Part shown: in pieces, positions 9,089-17,506 of the stretch
Layout of the letters: every line of letters begins with the position of its first letter
How positions within the stretch are numbered: position 1 is the first letter of the stretch
Source of the DNA: Amycolatopsis lurida
GTDB lineage: Bacteria > Actinomycetota > Actinomycetes > Mycobacteriales > Pseudonocardiaceae
Assembly: GCF_900105055.1 (NCBI RefSeq)
Contig: NZ_FNTA01000004.1
Coordinates: forward strand, 6,417,501 to 6,481,500
Direction of reading: 5' to 3'
DNA: 64,000 nt
The notes under the pieces: generated by a model
What the model was told of the DNA's origin: nothing
The model's database searches: none
Seen by the model: only the letters and a program-made list of their open reading frames with translations
Made by a program: the position numbers and the translations under genes

Positions 9089-9417
9089 GCGGCGTGGCGA
9101 CGGACCGCAACGGTGATGGCCGGATCGACATCTACCTCGAGGAGACAAGGCGGGAACTGGACGCGCTGAGTGCCGCGGGGTCCGGCTTCCAGACCAAGTG
9201 GGCGCCCTTGCGCGGGACGATCGAAGAGCTCACGAAGCAACTGGGCGGCGGGAAGATGGGGGAGATGTTCCAGGACTGCAAGACCAATACCCCTCTCCTG
9301 CTCAAGAGCGCCGATTCCGTGGCGGTGAACTACGGGAACGTGGCGACCAACGGAAGAACCGGCGCGAACGTCTACGAGGACGGTCAGACCGAGGCGACCA
9401 GGGTCCTCGGAACCTGA
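9085..9417 (+). CDS. Small helical protein preceding the giant effector (110 aa)
   Basis: The GTG at 9085 overlaps the preceding stop; a second in-frame GTG at 9094 is possible. The product begins with an Asp-rich stretch, DRNGDGRIDIYLEE, that resembles an EF-hand or dockerin-type calcium loop, although the last ligand position is shifted by one residue. The rest is a helical hairpin-like sequence of WXG100 size, but without W-x-G. Such proteins directly ahead of large T7SS toxins usually act as targeting partners. It is separated from the effector by only 13 bases. Confidence 0.6.
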   Translation: MSGVATDRNGDGRIDIYLEETRRELDALSAAGSGFQTKWAPLRGTIEELTKQLGGGKMGEMFQDCKTNTPLLLKSADSVAVNYGNVATNGRTGANVYEDGQTEATRVLGT

Positions 9418-9430
9418 GCGGGCGAAGGCG

Positions 9431-12400
9431 ATGTCCTATCGGGCCGTGAATCTCCCGTTCTCGGGCGTCGGCGAGGCGGCCGCCGGTGTCGGCGGCACTC
9501 TGTGGGATTGGACCGTCAGCGCGTGGAACGCGGCGGGCGGCGTCATCGACGACATCTGGCCGCCCGACGATCCGGACACGGCCAAAGCGCTGGGTGACGC
9601 CTGGATCGCGGGGGCGGACGCCCTCGACTTGGCGGTGGGGGCCGCCGCCCGGGCGGGTGAGCGGATCAAGGAGACCTGGCCGGACGCCAACGGCTTCGAC
9701 ATGTACTTCCTCATCCGTGAGGTCAACAAGGGCCAGTACGGAGGCGGCAGCGAGGGCTACGAGGACCTCGCCGTCAGCATGCGCCGGATCGGGGAGTTCT
9801 GCCACCAGTACGGGGAGCAGGTCGCGCGGACGCGGAATCAGATCCGATCGGAACTGATCCACGCGGCGGTGGACTTCGCCCTGATGTTCGCCATTCCCGG
9901 CGGCCCGTGGTTGTTCGCGTCCAGGATGGCGCTCAGGCTGGCGAGCCTGGTCAAGATCGCGAGCCTGGGTGGCCGCCTCGGCAACTGGGCGGCCAAGGCC
10001 GGGAAGGTCGTGATGATCCCGATCAAGGAGGCGGGCGACGAGGTCGTCACGAACGGTATCGAGCAGGGTCTCAACATCTCCCAGGGGTATCAGGACGGCT
10101 TCAACGCCAAGGAAAGCTTCACCAACGCCGTCGCGGGCGCGGTCGGCGCACCGGTGAGCGCGGTGGTCGGAACGCCCGGAGCGTTGCTCGGCAAGGGGAT
10201 CCGCAAGACCGACGCCGGCAAGAACGCGCTGGACAACCCGGTCGGCAAGCACGTTTCGACCGCTGTGAGCTCCTTCACCACGAACGCGATCTCCTCACCG
10301 ATCTCCAGCTACGCGGCGGAGAACATGGTGAACGGGAACTGGGGCGCGCTGGACGACGTGTCCGGCTACCAGAAGTCGATCAAGGAGAACTGGCTCACGT
10401 CGGGAGCGATCGGTCCCATTCGAGGGAACGCCCACCTCGCCGGTGTGCAGGCGCACAACGCGGTCTTCGGTCAGGACGTGTCCACCGGACCGGGAGAAGT
10501 GGCGAAGTCCGGGAACCCGCCCGGTGGTCCGACTCCACCTTCGGCCATGGCCCCGGAAACCGCCGCGGTCGGTGCGGGACACGGTGCCTCCGCCGCGGGC
10601 GCGGGGGAAACCGGTTCACCGCAGTCGACCGGCGCGACCCAAGAGACCGGTGCGGCCCAAGAGACCGGTGCCGCTCATCCGGGTTCCTCGACTTCTTCCA
10701 CCGGAGCGGCGGCGGGACCCGGCCGGGGCGCCGATGCCTTCGGCGGCGGTGAAAGCCGGGCGGCCACCGACACTTCCGCGAGCGATCGGAGCGCCAGTAC
10801 GGCGGCGTCGAGCCAGTCGTCCTCGGCTTCCGCCGCGGAGCACACGTCCCGAAGCGGCCCGAATACCCCGGCGCAGCAGACATCGGTGTCGTCGACGACG
10901 CCTGGTTCGGCACAATCCGGTCCGGGGCAAGCGGCGCCCGAACAGGGTTCCTCTTCGACGTCGACTTCCGCCCAGGGGACGGCACAACCCGGTCATGCCC
11001 AGGTTTCGGCCGCCACCGCTCAACCGGGTCCGGCCCAGGGCGGATCGAGCCAGAGCACTTCCGCACCGGCCAACCCGGCGCAGCCGGGCCCTGCCAACGT
11101 TCCGGGTAGGACTCCGCACGCGAAACCGACGGAAGGTGAACCGAACCGGTCCGAGCCGGGGGCGGATCCCGGCCAGGACGGGGAGACCACGCCGTCGGAA
11201 GCCCCGTCCGAGCCCGCGCCCGACGTACCCGTACTGCCCGCCGAGATTCCCGATGAACAGGGGCCACCGGACGGCCCTGACGGTCCCGCCGAAGGTGATC
11301 CGGCGGAACCGGCGACTCCGGGGGAAGAGCCTGTCCTTCCCTCGGCACCGGTTTTCGTCCCGGCGTCGTCCCCGGGAGCTTCCGGTGAGAAAAACGGCCC
11401 GTTGCGGAACGAAAACGAGGAAACGCCACCGGACCATCCCGATGACCTGTCGCCCGAGGTGGAGGAGGTCTGGGACGCTCTGCCGCCGGACGTCCAGGAA
11501 GCCGTCCGCGAGGCGGGCCCGGCCGTCGCGGGCAGGAAACTGGAAGGCCTGCTCAAGAGTGTTCTCGCGCAACTGATTCCTCGCGACCGGACCAGCCGTC
11601 CGCTCGAAGAACAGCTCAAGGCCCTGTATGCCGAACAGATCCGGGCCATGCTGGCGAACCGGGCGGCCGGGATGTCGCGGGTGACACCACTGGAGGTGTT
11701 CACCGCCCGGGCCGGCGCCGCGATCCGCGAAGTGGCCGCGAAGAAACCGCGTCCGTACGGCCGGGCGGTGGCCGAAACCGAGCTGCGGAAGCTCGGTGGG
11801 CTCAGCGCCGAGCTGACGGAGGCCGCCGAAGCCGAAGGCAAGAACGCCGAATTGCCGCTGACGCTGGAAACCCATCTCCGCAAGATCCTCGATCATCTGG
11901 CCGTCAACGGGGTTCCGGGTCTCGACAAGATCGGCGAAAGCGTCCGCAAGCATCTGAAGCGTGCCCTCGGCATGCTGGCCGACGGTGACCCGGCGACCCG
12001 GGAACAGCTGAACGGTGACCAAGCGAATCTCACCGGCCTCGAGGGCGAGCTCCGGGTCGCTCTCGCCCTCACCGAGCTCACCCCGGACCAGCTCGCCGAA
12101 TTGGGCTTGACCGGCCTGCGGGTCACCGGGCTCGGCATCAAGACCAGTGACACCGACATCGATGTCCACGGAGTGCTGGCGGACAGCGGTGTAGAGGTCC
12201 GGTTCGAGGTCAAGAACGTCGGGGCGAACAGCGAAACGTCGATCGTCAAACAGATCGAAAAGCACCGGCGCGACGCGGGCCCCGGCGCGCTGGTCATCGC
12301 CGTGTTCAGCAACGAACTGACCAGCGAGGTCGACGGCGCGATCGCCGCCGGTGCCGACGCCGTCCTCCAGTGGAACGGCCTGCGGTTCACCGTCGTCGCC

Positions 12401-15400
12401 CGGCGGGATCCGGACGGACCGTCCGCCGCGGCGTCCCCGAATCCGCCAGGTCCCCAGGGGTTGCCACCCGCCGCTTCAGGGAATCCGCTGCCCGATGAAA
12501 CCCGTGCCGGGCAAGAGGATCCGGAGGCCATCCGCCGGGCGATGGAGGCGGAGACCGCCGGCGCGATCTCGCTCCGGCGGCGGTTCCTCATGGGCGTGCT
12601 CATCGCCGTCCGGCTCCTCGGCCTGCCCAACACGATCGACAGCGCGATGGAGACCAAACCGCCCAAGAGCGGCCCGGTGGAACTGATCCGCAAACGTCAT
12701 GAAGAAGAGGCGGCCCCGGACGAGTCCGGTAAGCCGGGCCCGCCGCCGGACGATCCCGAGGGCCCACCGTGGCGAGGCCGAGCGCGGTTCACCCCGGGAA
12801 CCGGCGAAGTGGACGTCGACATGTCGCCACCCGCGGGGCCGCCAGGCAACCCGCCCGGACCACCGCCGGGGCCGCCGGTACCACCCTCGTCGCACGCGGA
12901 ACGGTTCTACCACCCGGACAATCCGGCCCGGCACGAGCACTCGTTGCCGCAGCACGGCTTCACGCGGAGCCGGTTGCTCCTCAGTCTCCGCAGCGAGACC
13001 GCGCTCCGCACGCTGATGGCCGAGGCGGGCTTGGCATGGAACGACCTCCGGCTGATCCTGCTCGAACAAGGTTTGCTGCCCGCCGATTCGCGGCCGGTCC
13101 GGGTCCGTGACGTCGCGAGGATCCTGGAAGCCCACTGGGTCCGCTCGCGAATCCGGTCCGCGTTGCAGGAGACCGCCGACCACGCCGCCCGCGAATTCGC
13201 GAAGCTCGCGGAAGGACTCGTTCCCGCCGAGTCCGAGCGGGCCCGCAAGATCGTCGAACACATCGGGAACGGCACGATGACCCCCGCGCTGAGGGGGATC
13301 TTCATCCAGCAGATCTTCGCCGAGGAGGTCATCGCCAGGGAACGGGAGATCCTCGGCGACCACTTCGGACGGTTCCGGCTGCGCACCTCGCCGTCGTATT
13401 CCCTCGACGGACAGGGCCGCGCACCGGGTGGGCCGTCGCACTACTCCGGGTGGGTGGTCCCGAACCTCACGCTCGATTTCGTCGTGGACGGGCGGCCGGT
13501 GGTCGTGCACGACTACGACCTCAGCACCGGGAGCCGCGCCCCCGGCCGGGACCGGGTCCATCGCGGCAACACTTTCACCCGCGGTCTCTTCGAGACGGAG
13601 ACACTGCGTCCGGGGGATCCGGCCGCGCCGCCGGGAGCCCGCCCGAGTCCGTTGCCGGGGCCTCCGGGTGAGATTCCCGCGAGCCCGAACGAACCCGGCG
13701 CGATCGAGCGGGCGATGGAAGCGGCCAACGCCCCCGTGCTGTCCTCGGGGCGCCGGATCCTCATGGGGATCCTCCTCGCCGTGCGGCTCCTCGGGGTTCC
13801 CAACACGATCGACAGCGCCCTCGAGCTGAAACCGCCCAAGAGCGGGCCCTCCGACGTGATCCGGCCGCGGAACACCGACGAACAGGGTCCCCGCCGTCGT
13901 CGTCCGCAAGGCCTGCCACCGCGTGATCCGAACGGCCGGTTCACGACCGCCCGGATCGATCCGGATACCGGGGAGATCACCTTCGGCGAGTCACCCGGCC
14001 CCGCCACGATGGGCGCGTCACGGCACGACGAAGTCGGCGGCTCGCGATGGATCGAAGCCCGGCGGAAGGTGGCCCCTGGGCCATGGGACGGAGCCGTGGT
14101 CACCGGCGAGGGTGTTCTCTACGCGCCTGGCGGGATGTCGATCGGTGACGACATGACCACCCGTAACGCCCATATGCGGGTGATGATCGCCCAGCGCCCG
14201 GATGGCGCGCGAGCCTACGTGGTCACTTTGCACGGAAGCGGGAACGGTCACCCGATCCCCGGCCTCAGCTTGACCGTGGACAGCCGCCTGACCCAAGAGC
14301 AGATGCGGGCCATCGAAGAGATCTTCATGCTCAGCCCCGAGCAGGTGGCCGAGGCGACGCTGGCCAGTCCGTACTACACACCTGGGCGTCCGGTCCAGTT
14401 GAACTCCTGCCATTCCGGATCGTCCGGCTGGGCGCAGCGGTACGCCGACGCGCTGGGTGCCGAGGTGATCGCGCCGCTGGCCAGGCTGGACGTGATGCCG
14501 GACGGATCGCTTCGGGTGCACGGATTCCCCAGAGGCAAGGGCTGGGCCAGGTTCACGCCCGGTGCGTCGGCGCCGGTCGAGGTTCCGGCACCGGGCAACC
14601 TGCCGCCGGCGGAGCCCGGGCCGGAGAGCGCGGGTACGCCCAGTTCCCTGGACGCGGTGATCAACCCCGGCCGGGACGAAACGGCGGAGTTCCTCGGTCG
14701 CGCCGACGTCCAAGACGCGCTGCGGCGGGGAAACGAGATCAGCGGGCGGGATCCGGATTCGCGGATCAAGGTCGACGGTGTCCCATTCCATATCGGCGAC
14801 GCGATCGCCAAGCTGCTGCCGCGGCATCCGGAGTTCGTCGAAACGCTTCTCCAGACACCGTTCCTGCTGAACTCCCTGCTGGCCAGGCCACAGACGCTGG
14901 GAAACGTGCTCCAATATCCCGAGGCGGTCGAGATCGTCCTGGAATCGCTGGCCGAACTGGAAACCAGGGGCGCGGAGGACATTCTCCGCGAACACCGGGA
15001 GACACCGCGGCCAGGTCCGATCGAACTGACCGACTTCCAGCGCCAGGCCGTCGAGGACGCGGTGTCCGGGATTCCCGAGCAGGACCGGCGGGTACAGCCT
15101 GGCCAGTTCGGCTACGCCCCACCCGCCGGTTCGACGCCGGAGCAGCTTCGGGCCTATCAGAACGAGTTCCTGTCCGGGCTGGAGGCATCGTGGCGCTCGA
15201 ACCAGGACGAGCTGAACGAACTGGCGGACTGGCTGGCGGCGGAGGCGGGCGGGATCGCCAAGTACCGGGACAAGGTCAAGAGCCGGGTGCGCGCGTTGGA
15301 CAAACTGGCGAAGGACGACGGCACGGGCTCCGTGCTGACCGACGTGGTCGGTGCCCTCGTGCGGTTCGACACCGTCGCCGACGTCTACCGGGCGCTGGCG

Positions 15401-15781
15401 ATCCTGCACGCCCGGCTGGCCTCGGAGGGGTCGCCGATCAGCATCGTGTACCTCGAAGACCGCTTCGCCGGACCACAGAAGAGCGGCTACCGGGACATCC
15501 AGATGTCCGTTCGCCTGTCGAGCGGGCATATCGCCGAATTCAGGCTGCATCTGAAGTCCATCGACGAGGTGGCACGCTACGAACACAGCCTCTACGAGGT
15601 GCGGCGGGACTTCGCGGCCGTGAGCAGGGAACAGGACCGCGCGGTGACTCTGGAGGAGACGGCGATCGAAGCACTGATACTCAGGCGTGAACGGGAACTG
15701 TTCCAGGAGGCGACGAACCGGGGCATGACCGCGGACGACGAAGACGGCCGCGAAGACGACGAAGGGAAAGACCGTGAGTGA
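9431..15781 (+). CDS. Giant polymorphic T7SS effector with RelA/SpoT-like C-terminus
   Basis: This protein has 2,116 residues. Residues 1-350 are helical with a hydrophobic stretch near 140-200, and probably form the delivery region. Residues 355-676 are a Ser/Ala/Pro/Gln linker. Residues 680-1010 end in a PD-(D/E)XK-like pattern (D909, D911, then E926-V-K928). A 50-residue joint follows (1033-1082), then an unrecognised domain (1159-1395) and the second joint copy (1424-1473). Next is a segment with H1601 in TLHGSGNG and C1660 in NSCHSG, a pattern of clan CD cysteine peptidases. The C-terminus (about 1930-2060) resembles RelA/SpoT synthetases: KVKS at 1948-1951, K1958, D1971, K2017-S-G-Y2020 and E2036. 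The ATG at 9431 follows a weak GGCGAAGGCG. The stop overlaps the next gene by eight bases, fitting toxin-immunity coupling. The activities are inferred from motifs. Confidence 0.8.
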   Translation: MSYRAVNLPFSGVGEAAAGVGGTLWDWTVSAWNAAGGVIDDIWPPDDPDTAKALGDAWIAGADALDLAVGAAARAGERIKETWPDANGFDMYFLIREVNKGQYGGGSEGYEDLAVSMRRIGEFCHQYGEQVARTRNQIRSELIHAAVDFALMFAIPGGPWLFASRMALRLASLVKIASLGGRLGNWAAKAGKVVMIPIKEAGDEVVTNGIEQGLNISQGYQDGFNAKESFTNAVAGAVGAPVSAVVGTPGALLGKGIRKTDAGKNALDNPVGKHVSTAVSSFTTNAISSPISSYAAENMVNGNWGALDDVSGYQKSIKENWLTSGAIGPIRGNAHLAGVQAHNAVFGQDVSTGPGEVAKSGNPPGGPTPPSAMAPETAAVGAGHGASAAGAGETGSPQSTGATQETGAAQETGAAHPGSSTSSTGAAAGPGRGADAFGGGESRAATDTSASDRSASTAASSQSSSASAAEHTSRSGPNTPAQQTSVSSTTPGSAQSGPGQAAPEQGSSSTSTSAQGTAQPGHAQVSAATAQPGPAQGGSSQSTSAPANPAQPGPANVPGRTPHAKPTEGEPNRSEPGADPGQDGETTPSEAPSEPAPDVPVLPAEIPDEQGPPDGPDGPAEGDPAEPATPGEEPVLPSAPVFVPASSPGASGEKNGPLRNENEETPPDHPDDLSPEVEEVWDALPPDVQEAVREAGPAVAGRKLEGLLKSVLAQLIPRDRTSRPLEEQLKALYAEQIRAMLANRAAGMSRVTPLEVFTARAGAAIREVAAKKPRPYGRAVAETELRKLGGLSAELTEAAEAEGKNAELPLTLETHLRKILDHLAVNGVPGLDKIGESVRKHLKRALGMLADGDPATREQLNGDQANLTGLEGELRVALALTELTPDQLAELGLTGLRVTGLGIKTSDTDIDVHGVLADSGVEVRFEVKNVGANSETSIVKQIEKHRRDAGPGALVIAVFSNELTSEVDGAIAAGADAVLQWNGLRFTVVARRDPDGPSAAASPNPPGPQGLPPAASGNPLPDETRAGQEDPEAIRRAMEAETAGAISLRRRFLMGVLIAVRLLGLPNTIDSAMETKPPKSGPVELIRKRHEEEAAPDESGKPGPPPDDPEGPPWRGRARFTPGTGEVDVDMSPPAGPPGNPPGPPPGPPVPPSSHAERFYHPDNPARHEHSLPQHGFTRSRLLLSLRSETALRTLMAEAGLAWNDLRLILLEQGLLPADSRPVRVRDVARILEAHWVRSRIRSALQETADHAAREFAKLAEGLVPAESERARKIVEHIGNGTMTPALRGIFIQQIFAEEVIAREREILGDHFGRFRLRTSPSYSLDGQGRAPGGPSHYSGWVVPNLTLDFVVDGRPVVVHDYDLSTGSRAPGRDRVHRGNTFTRGLFETETLRPGDPAAPPGARPSPLPGPPGEIPASPNEPGAIERAMEAANAPVLSSGRRILMGILLAVRLLGVPNTIDSALELKPPKSGPSDVIRPRNTDEQGPRRRRPQGLPPRDPNGRFTTARIDPDTGEITFGESPGPATMGASRHDEVGGSRWIEARRKVAPGPWDGAVVTGEGVLYAPGGMSIGDDMTTRNAHMRVMIAQRPDGARAYVVTLHGSGNGHPIPGLSLTVDSRLTQEQMRAIEEIFMLSPEQVAEATLASPYYTPGRPVQLNSCHSGSSGWAQRYADALGAEVIAPLARLDVMPDGSLRVHGFPRGKGWARFTPGASAPVEVPAPGNLPPAEPGPESAGTPSSLDAVINPGRDETAEFLGRADVQDALRRGNEISGRDPDSRIKVDGVPFHIGDAIAKLLPRHPEFVETLLQTPFLLNSLLARPQTLGNVLQYPEAVEIVLESLAELETRGAEDILREHRETPRPGPIELTDFQRQAVEDAVSGIPEQDRRVQPGQFGYAPPAGSTPEQLRAYQNEFLSGLEASWRSNQDELNELADWLAAEAGGIAKYRDKVKSRVRALDKLAKDDGTGSVLTDVVGALVRFDTVADVYRALAILHARLASEGSPISIVYLEDRFAGPQKSGYRDIQMSVRLSSGHIAEFRLHLKSIDEVARYEHSLYEVRRDFAAVSREQDRAVTLEETAIEALILRRERELFQEATNRGMTADDEDGREDDEGKDRE
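12527..12676 (+). repeat. Joint module, copy A (codes effector residues 1033-1082)
   Basis: This stretch encodes 50 residues that run from AIRRAMEA through LIAVRLLGLPNTIDSA to KPPKSGP. The same module recurs at 13700-13849 with 36 of 50 residues identical by my count and no gap. The centre is hydrophobic with flanking Arg, so it may insert into or bind membranes, or form a conserved hinge. It lies just after the PD-(D/E)XK-like segment. Confidence 0.85.
13700..13849 (+). repeat. Joint module, copy B (codes effector residues 1424-1473)
   Basis: This is the second copy of the 50-residue module (AIERAMEA, then LLAVRLLGVPNTIDSA, ending KPPKSGP). It lies after the unrecognised 1159-1395 domain and before the His/Cys segment. 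Both copies are followed by a Pro/Arg-rich stretch and then R-F-T with a T-G-E motif (ARFTPGTGEVDVD and GRFTTARIDPDTGEITF), so the repeated unit may be longer than 50 residues. Confidence 0.85.
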
Positions 15782-16244
15782 GAACCCGCTGGCGGACGAA
15801 CTGCCGATGTTCTTCCGCTACCACGGCTTGACCTACCGGGTCGACGGAACTCCGGAGGGTGGCCTGACCGGTCATCTTCTCAACCTGAGGACCGGACGGA
15901 TCGACGAGGACGCCTCGCACGTCCACGAGGTGCTGTTCGCCATGGGAGAGGACGTCACAGTGCTGGACGAGGCCGGCTACGTCGAACTCACCGAGATCAA
16001 GCGTTCACGGGCACTTCGCGGCGACGGGCCGATCTTCGCGCTCTACGACGCCATCCAGGCCGTCTACGACAAGGCGAGGGAGGAGTCGCGGCGCCTCGAA
16101 CCGGAGGAGCACGCCCTCCTCCGCTCGATGTGGACGCGGACCTTCGCCCTGTGGGCGCAGGAGTTCGCGCGTCGCGACGCGGGAGAACCGCCCTCATTCG
16201 AGTTCCGGTCGCTGCTGGGAGGTACCGCCGTCGAGCCGGGTTAG
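15774..16244 (+). CDS. Candidate immunity protein for the giant effector (156 aa)
   Basis: The GTG start lies inside the last codons of the effector gene and overlaps it by eight bases, the usual arrangement for an immunity gene behind a polymorphic toxin. The product is small, acidic and apparently cytosolic: a beta-rich N-terminus (FFRYHGLTYRVDGTPEGG) followed by helices (IFALYDAIQAVYDKAREESRR). No signal peptide or membrane span is seen, which suits an inhibitor of a cytosol-acting enzyme such as a nucleotide pyrophosphokinase. I do not recognise the family; the role is inferred from position alone. An alternative is a chaperone of the effector C-terminus. Confidence 0.65.
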   Translation: MSENPLADELPMFFRYHGLTYRVDGTPEGGLTGHLLNLRTGRIDEDASHVHEVLFAMGEDVTVLDEAGYVELTEIKRSRALRGDGPIFALYDAIQAVYDKAREESRRLEPEEHALLRSMWTRTFALWAQEFARRDAGEPPSFEFRSLLGGTAVEPG

Positions 16245-16249
16245 CGCGG

Positions 16250-17506
16250 TCAGTTCGGGCTGACCGGGAACCGCAGTTCGAAGATCGCGCCGCCCTCGTC
16301 CGCGTTGTACACCGCGAGCGTGCCGCCGTGCGCCTGCGCGACCCACCGCACGATCGACAGCCCGAGCCCGGAGGATCCGCCGGTGCTGGCGAACCGGTCG
16401 AAGGCGTCGCCCGCCAGCGTCGTGTCGATACCCGGGCCGTGGTCCGCGACGGTCACGGTGCCGCCGGCGACGGTCAGGTGCACGAACGCCTTCGAGCCGG
16501 GGTGGCGGCCGTAGCGCATGGCGTTGTCGAGGAGGTTGCCGATCGCCCGTTGCAGCAGCGCGGGATCGGCGTTGACCTTGGTGGGCGCGGCGGTGACGGT
16601 GACTTCGGCGCCGTCGGTCGCGGTGTCCTCGACGATGCCCACCACCAGCTGATCGAGCCAGATCGGCTGGATGCTCAGCTGTTCCACGCCGGCGGCGAGC
16701 CGGGCGCGGACGAGGAGGTCGTCGATGATCCCGCCCATCCTCGCGGCGAGGCGGACGGTGCGCGGCAGGAGTTCCGCCGACTGCGCGGGATTGGCCATCG
16801 CGGTTTCGGCGAGCGCGCGCAGGGCGGCGACCGGGGTGCGGAGGTCGTGCGCGGTTTCGGCGAGCAGGACCTCTTGCTGCTGCAGGGCCGCGGCCGCGGG
16901 GCGGATCGAGCGCCCGGACAGCAGGTGGCCCGCGAAGCCCAGGATCGCGACCAGCAGCACGGTGCCGCCGATCACCAGCAGCGTGAACGTGGTGTGCGCG
17001 GAATCCTCGGCCTCGGTGGACTGCACCGCGACGACGGCCGCGAAGGTCTTGCCGTCACCGTCTCGCAGCGGTTCGGCACGGACCTTGACCATGTCGCCGT
17101 TCGACGCCTTTTGATGCCCCTGCACCAGCTTGCCGGTCTTCACCGCCTCGGTGGCGAGCCCGTTCAGCAGGTGCATGCTCATCGGGACGCAGTTCGCCCG
17201 CGAAAAGTGCGGCTGGAACGCGGGCGCCCCACCGGGCAGGATCGCGAACTGGGGGCAGCGGTCGTCCAGCACGTCGGTGTTGACCAGCCCGAAGCCGACG
17301 GTGCCGTCGTCGTAGGCGACCAGCCTGCTGACCGACGACGTGACCTGGGTCAGCGCGGCGTCGATCCGTTCCTCGCCCTGGTCACCGTCCTCGCTGATGA
17401 GCAGCCACGCGAAGACGACCAGCCCGAGGGTGTTCATCACGGTGAACAACGCGGTCAGCGTCCAGCGCAGCCTGCGCAGCCGATCGGCCGAGGAGTGGGT
17501 GTTCAC
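16250..17506 (-). CDS. Sensor histidine kinase
   Basis: The 418-residue protein starts at a GTG that overlaps the stop of the response regulator gene by four bases. Two membrane spans (about 12-37 and 165-190) bracket an extracytoplasmic sensor region with three Cys residues. The kinase core has the phospho-acceptor H220 in AHDLRTPVAAL, an N box (LLDNAMRYG), a G box (DHGPGID) and GLGLSIVRW. No HAMP domain is evident between the second span and the His box. With the overlapping regulator upstream it forms a complete two-component pair; the signal is unknown. The 3' end faces the toxin cassette. Confidence 0.92.
   Translation of the reverse strand: MNTHSSADRLRRLRWTLTALFTVMNTLGLVVFAWLLISEDGDQGEERIDAALTQVTSSVSRLVAYDDGTVGFGLVNTDVLDDRCPQFAILPGGAPAFQPHFSRANCVPMSMHLLNGLATEAVKTGKLVQGHQKASNGDMVKVRAEPLRDGDGKTFAAVVAVQSTEAEDSAHTTFTLLVIGGTVLLVAILGFAGHLLSGRSIRPAAAALQQQEVLLAETAHDLRTPVAALRALAETAMANPAQSAELLPRTVRLAARMGGIIDDLLVRARLAAGVEQLSIQPIWLDQLVVGIVEDTATDGAEVTVTAAPTKVNADPALLQRAIGNLLDNAMRYGRHPGSKAFVHLTVAGGTVTVADHGPGIDTTLAGDAFDRFASTGGSSGLGLSIVRWVAQAHGGTLAVYNADEGGAIFELRFPVSPN

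Noticed and set aside
10616-12265. 549-codon minus-strand frame inside the effector gene
   Set aside because: Its Arg/Gly-rich composition mirrors the Ser/Ala/Pro linker of the effector read backwards.
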